Positions 33,697 to 44,305 of a DNA stretch of 64,000 nt are shown here, one piece after another (the stretch's first letter is position 1; each line of letters begins with the position of its first letter). The DNA lies in the NCBI RefSeq assembly GCF_002994745.2, contig NC_037090.1, forward strand, positions 28,378,501-28,442,500, read 5' to 3'. The notes below the pieces were generated by a model. The model saw only the letters and a program-made list of their open reading frames with translations, was not told where the DNA came from and did no database searches. Both the position numbers and the translations under genes were made by a program. The stretch comes from Rosa chinensis (taxonomy: Eukaryota; Streptophyta; Magnoliopsida; Rosales; Rosaceae).

Positions 33697-34079
33697 TCGC
33701 CCCCCAAACCTCGAAGTCAAAGGTCTTCGTCTTGACTGAAGAGGTCTTGAATCAGTACCACTCTTATAATGTTGTTGCTTCAAAGTCGTTGTTCCAAAGC
33801 CACTTTTATTGGCTTGAAATTGCTTGACTGATTCCATATAGGCCTCTAAATAGGCCATAAAGCTTGAATGCCACTACTGAATTGCCTTTGCCATGAACTG
33901 ACGCTTCCTTTGCCAACTTTATTGCCCCCCATGGATTTGGTGTTTGGTATGCAGTGAATTGGTGAACTTGGGCAGGTTGTAGGAGATCATAACTTTAGTG
34001 TGCCCTCCATGCGAATGAGACTGCTTTTGATCGCGAATGAGGATCCTTCTTTTCCTTAGTGGTAACTTTGCCCAAGTAT

Positions 34080-34287
34080 CTGCCTTGTTCGCTGGCTCTC
34101 TGTTGAGAATGTGATTGTTGCAGAAGAAGCCCAACTCGATGAACCTTTGGCTGCTTCTGAAGAAATGGGCCACAACCTGGCCCGTATCAGAGATCGGGCC
34201 ACTCAGGCCAAAGCTGGTGCCATTGCAGCGAAACGCCACGTGGAGGAACTTTGTTTGAAATTGAGCTTTGGAGGTCAATCTTTGTAG
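34080..34287 (+). pseudogene. Coiled-coil-like frame, E2 copy
   Basis: Counterpart of 27687-27908 (QLDEPLAASEEMGHNLARIR, AKRHVEELCLKLSFGG), ending at TAG 34285-34287. Conservation of the frame in both elements is noted; function unknown. Confidence 0.35.
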
Positions 34288-36052
34288 GCCCCCTCATAAA
34301 CCGGTCGGTCTTCTCACATGCCAATAATCCCTTCTTTTAATAGCTAACTCCTCAAAAACCGCTCCTCACATGCTACTAGTCCCTTTTTTTTCCCGAGATT
34401 TGGAATCACTAATCTCGATTTACTGACATCGGTTTGACTCTTTAACCATCCGTCCAAGGGTGGAGATTTGCCTGAAGTCCCTATAAATAGTTGTATTTTG
34501 GGCAGGGAATACTCACAACAAATCTTCTGAAACATTCAAGAAATGGCCTTTCAGTGCTTGCTTCTCTTTCTCCTTCTTCACAAATCTTCCCCTCATGAAA
34601 TGACCTTTAGCCTCTAAATTTTTAGGGTTTATGGCGTAATCTTAAGCCTGGATTAGGCCTTATGGCGTAATCTTAGGCAACCCCTTGTTTCGGCCTTCTG
34701 AAATTCTGCAACAACAATGCCAGGCTTCAGATTGGTTTAGAAACGCGAGGGGGCTCCGAGTGTGGGATCAACGATCATGCGAGTCATCTTCATCATAATC
34801 CTTACACGCGGAGCAAATCGGGGAAGGGAGGGAAGCCAAATTGAGGTTCGTCTTTCCTCCTCTGTTTCATTCCTTCTGGACCCGGCCCGTGTTGTGCCCT
34901 CCAGATGGAAGGGGCTTTGGTTCTCACCTCCTTCTCCCCCTTTCTCTTCTTGATAGAATCTTGGAGGGATGAGAAGGGATGGACTCTTTGAAGGAATGGG
35001 TTCAAGCTACAAAATGGCTGTTCCTGTACTTCACGTCCAGCTAATGGTGGTTACCAAGGCTAGAGGGGGTGCAGAGACTCAAGCTGATATTCGGTTCCTT
35101 CACTCTCTGCCCCTCCTTGAGATAATGGCGCGGCTCAACCCGACGTTGGATTCCATAGCTGCTTCCAATTGAGGGGGCTTGGAGGCTCCATTTTCTTTTA
35201 CAGGTGTCTCCCCTTCTCATGGATACTGGCGTTGGGCAAACCAATGTTGTATTCCTCTGCCGTTTCCATGTAAAGGGGGCGCGGGGGCTCCGGTACTCCT
35301 CTTTTTCCTTCCCTGAAATCTGCCCTCCTTGAGATAATGGCGCGGCTCAACCCGACGTTGGATTCCATAGCTGCTTCCACTTGAGAAAGATTCAGAAGAT
35401 ATCTGAAGATTCCTGTTTTGTATTCTAGCCACTTTTGGCTTTGTAATGAATGTACTGCTTTTGGCCGCACAGCCACTTTATGAATACAATAATATTTTCT
35501 TATCCTGATATTCCAATATCGGTGAGAAGCCAATAATTGTGTCTCGCAAGGCCCCAAATATAGGCCCCCCTAGTTGCATATTGAAAATAATATGAACTTA
35601 AAATATGTTCTGCGTCAAATCGAGCCTCGCGACGAGGGTTTCGAGAAAATATGTATCTTTTGGATCCACTTGCTGGCTCCCAACTCAAAACTCTTAGCGC
35701 CAATAATTCCTTCTTTTCCGAGATTTAAGGCACTAATCACTCGTTGAAAAACCAAAGTCGTGAAAAAATAATCTCGTGGATAGAGCAATTACCTCCTCGA
35801 AAACTATTCGGTTCCCTCACGCGCCAATAATTCCTTCTTTTCTGAAATTTAGGGCAACTTTAATCACGCTTTACTGACACTTGACTCTTCTCTTTGACCG
35901 TCCATCCAAGAGCGGACATTTGGATGCCTATATCTTCCTCCATATTGTAAACCCAAATTTCCAATCCCAAAATCATTTCATCAACATCAATCTTTCTTAA
36001 TTACTTATCATCATCACTCTTCCATTCTCACATTCTCTTTAATCCATCATCA

Positions 36053-38492
36053 ATGGAACCACAAAACCGTCATCCAACCGAAGATGGAGGAAGCAACAAA
36101 GCCGCCGAGAGTAGTCCTAACATGCATTGCAAGCAGAGTAACACCAGGTGGCTTCCTACTACAGATCAGATAAGAATCCTCAAGGAGCTTTACGATGACA
36201 GGGGAGCTAAGTCCCCCACTATAAAGCAGGTTCAGAGGATCACTCTCCAGCTAAAATGGTACGGACAGATCGAGTTCAAGAACGTCTATTTTTGGTCCGT
36301 GAACCAAAGGGCTCGGGAGAAGAAGAAGAAGAGGAAGCTCACTTCGGATGTTCAAGTGCCCAAGCAAAGATCAGAGCTTGTTGGTGGATCCATTAATCTC
36401 AATTTTGGGTCAACTAGTTCTGCTGGTGTTGGTGGATCCATCATGGAACTGAAGGAATTGTGTCCTAAAACAATCATTTTGATGTAATTATTATTGTAAT
36501 GATTATTAATCAAAAGGGCAAGTTTATTGTTCATTGCTTATATTTGATATTTGATTGAACAAGGTCCAAGGAATATGAGTTAAAGAGAAAGTAATCTAAA
36601 GAGTTAGATGTGTGAGACCTTTACTCTTTCACACTCTTATCCTAAAAGGTTCCTAGTTATAGGATTATCACTTGGACATTGATAATCCGGAAAGACTAGC
36701 ACATACTATGTATGCTCAATATAGAGGATGATATGTCTCTTGTCATTTGTGTGGAGACACTAATACAAGTATGTGGGTGCTCTTAATTTAAAGAGTACAC
36801 TGAACGCGATCATTAGAGTTCTTGTATGGAGTCTTACTTACATGTCAAACTTGAACTCTAAATTGCAATAATACAAATTAGTCCTTTGACCTGAGACACC
36901 ATAGTTGTCTTATGAGTGAATTGATTATTTCTTGATGATGCAATAATATTGTGTCCCTTAAAGGATATAATAGATGCATTCATTGGTATAATCAATTCGG
37001 TCATGGAGACATGTGAGTGTACAATAAGGAATCTCTATCCTTAAGTAAATAAGGTGTATGTTCAAAGATGTGATTCAATGAGTCTTTGGCCAAAGCATTG
37101 AATGAGATTAAAAAGGAGTTTCTAATCACATTCTAAGAATCACATAAGAATGAAAAATCACATTAGGGGATTAACATATCAATTCCATACCCCAATGATG
37201 TGATTTAGAACATAGTGTTAGAGAAGGACCGTATTGTATTGTAATTCCAATTGAATAGGTTCTTTGTCATTCTACATTAACTAGGGTAGTCATGATATGT
37301 TGCAAGACGTCACTCATGACTTGTGAAGTCCCTGAGGATTAATAAACATTTATAATCCTAATAACAAGGGAGAATCAAAAATGGAGTTTTTGATTCGTAA
37401 ACAAAATAGAATGGTTTCTATAAACTTCACTGCCTTGTTAATTAGAACCTAAGAGATCGCACACCATATAAGTGGATCATTGAGATTGTATATGAAGAAA
37501 ATTAAACAAGAGTTGGTTATGACCAAATAATTAATTAGATTTATTATTTGGACATAATTAGGATTTTCGGGTAAAACCGAACCTATTGGGCCTAAACGAT
37601 TGTCGGGCTTTTGGTGTGGACTTGGGCTTCACTAAATGAGATTTAAATGAAAGCCCAAGACACATTTTTAGTGCCCAATAACATGTATGGACCAGCCAAC
37701 ATATTGGCTTTATGAAAGCCAATATTTTTCTTTTAGTAATTGGAGTTATTTCCTATTATATAAAAGTGAAAGCATGGACATAATAATAAGTGTGTCTCCA
37801 CACTATTATTTTCAGATTTGAGAGAGAGAGAGAGAAAGAGTTCTCTCTTGGTCCATTACAAAATTAAAGGAAAGAAGAACACTTGCATAATTTCTTCTTT
37901 TCTTTCATCTTTCTTCATCTCTTGATTCACTTGGTGAAGATCCTTAGAGGCCATATCTTTTTGTGGCTTTACTTATTACATCAAGGAGAAGATCACAAGC
38001 ACAAGAAGGAGTTCTTAATTCAAGGTGCTTCAAGGTGGAGGAAACACACACAAGGAGAGATCAAGGAGAGGAACTTTGGTGGTTCACTTGGATCGGATTG
38101 AGATCACGCTCCAAGGGTGAGTAGAACATAAACTACCTCTTTGTTCTTCCTTACTTTGCATGCTATGTGCCTATGTTTATATACATATCACAATAAGCCA
38201 AGATCATGGGTTAAAGGAATGGATTTTATGTTTAGTTAGTAGTTTAATGGTTAAACTAATTCCGCACTAATTAAAAAGTTTTGAAATCCATCCATTCCTT
38301 CAGGAACAACGAGGAGAAGATCACCAGGAGATTAAAACCCTTCCACTGTTTCCCATGCATAGTGAGGACATCTTTGGCAATATGAATACTACTTCCGATG
38401 GAGGTGGTGGTCACGGTGGTGGCTCTTACATTTCCCTTGAGCTCAGCCTTTCCTGCGAGGGCAAAGCTGGAAAAAGTTTACGGAGCCGCTGA
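36053..38492 (+). pseudogene. Captured WUSCHEL-like homeobox sequence in E2, split by a solo LTR
   Basis: Codons lie at 36053-36449 and 38308-38492. Together they are 582 nt, exactly the length in E1, with no stop or frameshift apart from the inserted LTR. Homeodomain TRWLPTTDQIRILKELY is present, but helix 3 reads NVYFWSVNQRAR in place of the canonical WFQN, which would damage DNA contact. A basic run KKKKRK follows. The WUS box TLPLFPMH is closer to the canonical form than in E1, and the tail is SLELSL. The open frame may reflect recent capture rather than selection. The insertion makes a full protein impossible. Confidence 0.88.
36450..38302 (+). mobile_element. Solo LTR (1,853 bp) inside captured WUS, TSD GGAAC
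   Basis: Ends TGAAGGAATTG... and ...CATTCCTTCA (terminal inverted TGAAGGAAT), flanked by GGAAC at 36445-36449 and 38303-38307. The E1 copy shows the empty site at 30117-30121. The style is that of a Ty1/copia LTR, by appearance only. It contains a GA tract near 37820 and no gene. Confidence 0.94.
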
Positions 38493-39165
38493 CTCGGCTT
38501 AGTAGCTTCGCGAGTGTAGGGACACTTAGAATTGCCCCCGAAAAGTTGTATTTATGACTTTTTTTTTTTTTTTTTTGTAGGCTAAATAGGCTTAGTACTG
38601 TATAGTGTTGCCCCCCTAGTGTTGCTAGGCATAGCGAAGAAATGATTATGGGCCTCAAAAACAGGCCTTCATGAATGGGCTTCGCGAGTGTAGGAACACA
38701 AGAATTGTCCCCTAAGAGTTGTATTTATGATTTTTTTTTTTTTAATAAGTAGCTAAATTCAATAAGACAATGTGAATCAAGGTTTAGACATGCGGCCCAA
38801 GTATAGTCGCCTAGACACAAATTTTTTTCAAATCCTTTGGGCAACCTTACTGAAATGGCCAGGTGGGGGAGGGCGAACAAGAGAGGCAGAATCCATTTTG
38901 GCATGAGCTACTCCCACATATAGTGGTTTAGGCCCATTTGCACGCACTTCTGGATTCAAGAACCTGTCATGAACGTTGTCCCCTTTCTAGACACCATTTC
39001 ACATAGGCTATACTTACTAAGATGAGAAAGGTCATAAGTGTGAAGACAGTTCAACAAGTGTTAATAAAAGTCGCCCTTGACCTTAAAGGACCTGATCGAA
39101 CTAGGCACCAATAAGGAGTTTAGACCAATATTAACAAAAGAGACTTCACCTATTCCATTATGACC

Positions 39166-39278
39166 TAACAAAAGAAGTCAGGTCAAGGGACACCCCTGAC
39201 GACCGCACCCGAATGGTGCTGGCACGCCCGCGCAGAAAAGAGACTGTTGACCAGCTGCAACAAAACTGGAGCCAAACA
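39166..39278 (+). mobile_element. Truncated 5' LTR of inverted element E3
   Basis: Last ~110 bp of an R LTR (GAAGTCAGGTCAAGGGACACC ... GGAGCCAAACA) in plus orientation, joined to the broken end of E2. The primer-binding motif TTTTGGCACGCCC follows directly. Confidence 0.8.
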
Positions 39279-39460
39279 TTTTGGCACGCCCAGTGGGACA
39301 AGGTTAGAATTTTTTCTTTTGAAGACATTCAACCACCGGGCTTCAAAACAAACATTTTGGCACGCCCAGTGGGACTACACTAGAGTCTTTTTGCATTTGT
39401 TCGCCATCATTGAGATGCCAGGGGAAAATCTTTACCAAAAGAAATTCCTAAAGTGAATAG

Positions 39461-40348
39461 ATGGTCAATGTTGCCACCACTGGCGATACTGCCATTAATG
39501 ATGAGTTTATGCCTATTCCCATCCTAGAGGGGGCAAACAGTGAGGAACAGCTCGCGATCATCATGGCCAACAGCGAGAGGCATAAAGAAAAGCGAGCCAG
39601 GGACATGGCAAGTTTGATCTTAAAAACAAAGCAGAGGTTTCGCGATTGGGACCAACAAATTGAGCAGAACGCTCGAGAAGCTAGAGAACAATTCCATAAG
39701 CCTTTCTTGAGCAGCGACAAACAGACCACTCAACATGCCGCGAACATCACATCTGAGTTCACAACCTTACGCGAGGAAGGTTCCAGCTTGGCTAATTCGC
39801 AGCAAGGCGAATTCGAACGTCAAAAACCTGCTCGCGAAGAGGTCGTTTCTGAGACTAACTTGCCTATAGGTGGCAATCAACCTAAGGGTCTCATTGGTGA
39901 GTCACAGCCTTACACAGAGGCTGTGCATGGAAAATGTCATCAACAAGATTGTTCTTCTGACAATACAATTGTCTCTGAACAAATATCTGATTTCTCCACT
40001 GATCAAGCCAAATATGTGGCTACTGATCAGATGCATGGGGGGCAAGATATGACCCATGATGATCCCTTTGATCAAGAGAAGTTGGAGACAGTTGGTGACA
40101 AAGCCGATCTTGGGACACCGTCATCTCTGAAATTACAATTGAAGATCATGCCTCGTCAACCAACAAAGATATTTGGGGGGCAAGAATACCCCTCTCACGA
40201 GCCAAATTCCTTCAAATTCTTCAACACGAAGTATCTTTGTTTCTTTCCTGCAAGCTCTCACAAGGGGGGTTTTCATGCTATAAATTTGTACGCATTGGAG
40301 CTTGGAGTGAAGCATAGATGGCCTCCCCCGTGGCCTTCTGGAGGTTAG
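39461..40348 (+). CDS. Gag-like protein of R element E3 (intact)
   Basis: 295 residues, ATG at 39461, about 180 bp after the LTR end. The N-terminal half is charged and helical (SEEQLAIIMANSERHKEKRA, TKQRFRDWDQQIEQNAREAR). The C-terminal half is Gln/Asp-rich with no recognised domain. No CCHC zinc knuckle, protease or polymerase follows in the 960 bp before the 3' LTR. A structural (capsid-type) role is inferred from its position after the primer-binding motif. The same frame, with one stop, is in E1. Retention of an intact frame suggests a fairly recent copy or selection on the family. Confidence 0.72.
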   Translation: MVNVATTGDTAINDEFMPIPILEGANSEEQLAIIMANSERHKEKRARDMASLILKTKQRFRDWDQQIEQNAREAREQFHKPFLSSDKQTTQHAANITSEFTTLREEGSSLANSQQGEFERQKPAREEVVSETNLPIGGNQPKGLIGESQPYTEAVHGKCHQQDCSSDNTIVSEQISDFSTDQAKYVATDQMHGGQDMTHDDPFDQEKLETVGDKADLGTPSSLKLQLKIMPRQPTKIFGGQEYPSHEPNSFKFFNTKYLCFFPASSHKGGFHAINLYALELGVKHRWPPPWPSGG

Positions 40349-41308
40349 CCAAACATAGTGCTGCTAACTTCTTTCTTTGTTTTTAAATTTCCTGTCAATT
40401 TTTAGTTTTCACTTTTATTTTCGTCATTTGTGAATCATAACTGGATAGGTGAAGTTTCTTTTGTTAATATTGGTCTAAACTCCTTATTGGTACCTAGTTC
40501 AGGTCCCTTAAGGTTAAGGACGGCTTTTATTAACACTTGTTAAACTGTCTTCACACTTATGACCTTTCTCATCTCAGTAAGTATAGCCTATGTGAAATGG
40601 TGTCTAGAAAGGGGACAACGTTCATGACAAGTTCTTGAATCCAAAAGTGCATGCAAATGGGCCTAAACCACTATGTGGGAGTAGCTCATGCCAAAATGGA
40701 TTCTGCCTCTCTTGTTCGCCCTTCCCCATCTGGCCATTTCAGTAAGGTTGCCCAAAGGATTTGAAAGAAAATTTGTGTCTAGACGACTATACTTGGGCCT
40801 CATGTCTAAACCTTGATTCACAATGTCTTATTTAAAAAAAAAAAATACAAAAATACAAAAAGAGTTTCAAATTTATGCGTCGTGGAGGATGCAAAAAATT
40901 GTGTTCTTGCCTAATAGTGGCTGGAACTTGCTAATATACTTAAGAGGCCATTGGTATTGGTCTGGGCACATATACAAGAGGCATTTAATATGCCTAGTAT
41001 GGTATTAGCAGTGGAGGAGGTCAAATCAATATTTTTGCCAATAATTGTGGCGAAAGCTGGGTTACGAATTGTTGGCAGCGAAGTGGTTTTAATTACATGG
41101 CCTTGCAAAGGATGGTTCGCGAAGGAAGACTGGCGATTAATATATGTATGCTCATTATATATAATTAAGAGGGAGAGAGGCCACTGTTCAAGTAATTTTA
41201 GTCAAGCCAATACAAGTGGCTTCGGAGCAACGACATTATAAGAGTAGTGCTGATTCAAGACCTCTTCAGTCAAGACGAAGACCTTTGACTTCGAGGTCTG
41301 GGGGGCAA
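40349..41308 (+). mobile_element. E3 3' internal region without WUS
   Basis: 40380-40830 is the shared spacer. 40840-41180 is private to E3, with a small frame at 40951-41241 that is not recognised. 41190-41308 is shared again and ends in the polypurine tract GGTCTGGGGGGCAA. E3 therefore has a different, shorter cargo where E1 and E2 carry WUS. Confidence 0.7.
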
Positions 41309-42106
41309 TGTTTGGACCCAAAATGAGCATTTTGGCCTGACAAGGCATGTTTTGGAGAAATTGAGCCAATATCAGCGGCTCAAGCTATATATTTTCGACA
41401 AGCTCGAAATATATATATTTAGAGGCTAAATAAAGCCTACTATGGAAGCATAAAAAGTCAACTTTAGCATATTTTCCAACTTCGGCTAGGAGAAACCGAG
41501 CTAAACAAGGAAGGAGGGGCGGCAGACTAACCAAATGAAATTTAAATGAGCTAAAACTTTCCAGATTCACTCTAGACATCCTAAGAATCATTTCTTATGA
41601 AGAGTACAAGAGCTATTTTTGAGTGGAAAGCCTTCAAACAATCAGCCCAATTTTCTACAGAAGCAAAACTGGAAAACTGGACCTGTAAGAGGTCCAGCAG
41701 CATTTCCGGCCCAACCACATGGAGGAAAGCTCTGAAAATTTGTCAGGATGATCTACACTCATAGTGGAACATTTCATATGAAGAAGTTGAAGGCTTATAC
41801 TGAAGTCTTGTTGGAGAAATAATTGAAGGAATAAAGGGGCAGAAACTGACCTAAAACCAGTTCAATATTCACATGTTCATGTTTCCTACCCACATGAAGA
41901 AAGCTAGATGCTTTTCTCTTTTTCCTTGGATATATTTTTCTTCTAAAATCTCTTTAATAGATCATCATCATTTCCATGTTTCTACACCTTCATGCGTTGC
42001 TTTCATTTCATCATTTCTCTATCTTTTCCATATTTTACAAATCACTTTCATACTCCACTTTCATTATTTTTCTTCCACTCATCATTTCACTCTTCTTTTT
42101 CTTCCC

Positions 42107-42114
42107 TATATAAA
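42107..42114 (+). promoter_or_regulatory. LTR promoter TATA box
   Basis: TATATAAA in CCCTATATAAACACC, present in every R LTR seen here (for example reverse-complemented near 26476). Transcription would start about 30 bp downstream, placing the 218-bp repeats in the transcribed leader. Confidence 0.65.
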
Positions 42115-42169
42115 CACCTTCCCCTCTCATTCTAAAAGACACATTCACATTCAACAACAACATCTCTAA

Positions 42170-42760
42170 GATGATCTAAGTTCTCTCTAAGAGCAACTCC
42201 TCTCCTTTTCTTTCTCTTACCGGTGATCATACTCCTAGTCCTAGTCTTCTTAGAAGCCGACTTTCAGTGCCACCAAACCCTCTGTCAAAGTGCTTCGATC
42301 CTAGTCTCCTTGGGAGCCGATTGCAGTACCACGACCACAAAAGACACATTCACATTCAACAACAACATCTCTAAGATGATCTAAGTTCTCTCTAGAGCAA
42401 CCTCTCTAAGAGCAACTCCTCTCCTTTTCTTTCTCTTACCGGTGATCACACTCCTAGTCCTAGTCTTCTTAGAAGCCGACTTTCAGTGCCACCAAACCCT
42501 CTGTCAAAGTGCTTCGATCCTAGTCTCCTTGGGAGCCGATTGCAGTACCACGACCACAAAAGACACATTCACAACATCAAAACATCTCTAAGATGATCTA
42601 AGTTCTCTCTAGAGCAACCTCTCTAAGAGCAACTCCTCTCCTTCTCTTTCTCTTACCGGTGATCACACTCCTAGTCCTAGTCTTCTCAGAAGCCGACTTT
42701 CAGTGCCACCAAACCCTCTGTCAACGTACTTCGGTCCTAGTCTCCTCGGGAGTCGACGGT
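42170..42760 (+). repeat. Three ~218-bp tandem repeats in LTR leader
   Basis: Unit landmarks CTCCTAGTCCTAGTCTTCT at about 42232, 42451 and 42668. Copy number differs among R LTRs: one at 32152-33696 and 54275-55052, two at 25671-27317, three here. Confidence 0.88.
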
Positions 42761-43107
42761 AGTGCCGCGACCACAACGGTTACGGAACCAGCCAAGCAAG
42801 GGTAACGCCCTAGCAACCCAGCCAAGCTTAAGTCACGCTTTAGCAAGATCTCAATACTTCCCGGTGATTTCGCTCTACTCAATCTGCAACATCGAGTATC
42901 GATTGTGTGAACAAGAAGAAGCTCAGCAAAAGTCCTCACCACGAGGCACAAAGAATCCCACGATGAGGTTGGTGCTCTCCTCGTCCATAATTGCTTGAAA
43001 GAAGTCAGGTCAAGGGACACCCCCGACGACCGCACCCGAATGGTGCTGGCACGCCCGCGCAGAAAAGAGACTGTTGACCAGCAGCAGCAAAATTCTGGAG
43101 CCAAACA

Positions 43108-44305
43108 CCTGTAAGAGAAAGAGAAGGAAAGGAGTTGCTCTTAGAGAGGTTGCTCTAGAGAGAACTTAGATCATCTTAGAGATGTTGTTGTTGTGAATGT
43201 GTATTGGTGTTGGTGTTTGGTCGTGGTACTACAATCGGCTCGCAAGGAGACTAGGACCGAAGTACATTGACAGAGGATTTGGCGGAACTGAAAGTCGGCT
43301 TCTGAGAAGACTAGGACTAGGAGTGTGATCACCGGAAAGAAAAAAGAGAAGGAGAGGAGTTGCTCTTAGAGAGGTTGCTCTAGAGAGAACTTAGATCATC
43401 TTAGAGATGTTTTGATGTTGAATGTGAATGTGTGTTTTAGAATGAGAGGAGAAGGTGTTTATATAGGGAAGAAAAAGAAGAGTGAAATGATGAGTGGAAG
43501 AAAAATAATGAAAGTGGAGTATGAAAGTGATTTGTAAAATATGGAAAAGATAGAGAAATGATGAAATGAAAGCAAAGCATGAAGGTGCAGAAACATGGAA
43601 GTGATGATGATCTATTAAAGAGATTGTAGTAGAAAAATATATCCAAGGAAAAAGAGAAAAGCATCTAGCTTTCTTCATGTGGGTAGGAAACATGAACATG
43701 TGAATATTGAGCTGGTTTTAGGTCAGTTTCTGCCCCTTTATTACTTCAATTATTTCTCCAACAAGACTTCAGTATAAGCCTTCGACTTCTTCATATGAAA
43801 TTATCCACCATGAGTGTAGATTACTGTGGTAAAATTTCAGAATTTATTTCCATGTGGTTGGGCCGGAAATGCTGCTGGACCTCTTACAGGTCCAGTTTTC
43901 CAGTTTTGCTTCTGTAGAAAATTGGACTGATTGTTTGAAGGCCTTACACTTAAAACTAGCTCTGACACTCTTCATAAGAAATGATCCTTGGGATGTCTAG
44001 TATTAATCTGGAAAGTTTCAGCTCATTTCGATTTCATTTGGTTAGTCTTCCGCCCCTCCTTCCTTGTTTAGCTCGGATTCTCCTAGCCGAAGTAAGAAAA
44101 TGTGCTAAAGTTGGCTTTTCATTTCCATGCTTCCATCATTTCCTTTTCTTACAGCTCGCATAATTCTCCATAGTAGGCTTTATTTAGCCTCTAAATAATA
44201 TATTTCACACTTGTCGACAATATATATAGCTTGAGCCACTGGCATTGGCTCAATTTCTCCAACACATGCCTTGTCAGGCTAAAATGCTCATTTTGGGTCC
44301 AAACA
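43108..44305 (-). mobile_element. Truncated R LTR closing the nest
   Basis: Starts inside the LTR (CCTGTAAGAGAAAG, equivalent to about 26334) and runs to the normal end CCAAACA at 44305. It is the remaining part of the outermost 5' LTR, cut where E3 joins. GATAC follows. Confidence 0.85.

Larger units (their letters stand above)
33697..39165 (-). mobile_element. Internal region of element E2 (gag deleted)
   Basis: Collinear with E1 from the polypurine tract through the WUS copy and the spacer. It breaks off near 39165 (CATTATGACC), where E1 continues into gag. A partial duplication of the stretch around CTTCGCGAGTGTAGG lies at 38500-38740. The gag gene and most of its 5' LTR have been replaced by the inverted element E3. 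Confidence 0.8.
41309..43107 (+). mobile_element. R-family 3' LTR of E3
   Basis: 1,799 bp, TGTTTGGACCC...GGAGCCAAACA. Near its start is the inverted repeat CCAAAATGAGCATTTTGG. It has a TATA box at 42107-42114 and three copies of a ~218-bp repeat downstream of it. Confidence 0.9.
25671..44305. mobile_element. Nested R-family LTR-retrotransposon complex (18.6 kb), TSD GATAC
   Basis: The outer ends are R-family LTR ends (TGTTTGGCTCC at 25671; GGGTCCAAACA at 44305) flanked by GATAC at 25666-25670 and 44306-44310. Inside, in order: LTR, internal region with captured WUS, LTR, internal region with captured WUS, a partial LTR in opposite orientation, a gag region, a full LTR in opposite orientation, and a partial LTR. 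The outer duplication shows one founding insertion later enlarged by tandem recombination and by insertion of an inverted relative. Confidence 0.88.
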
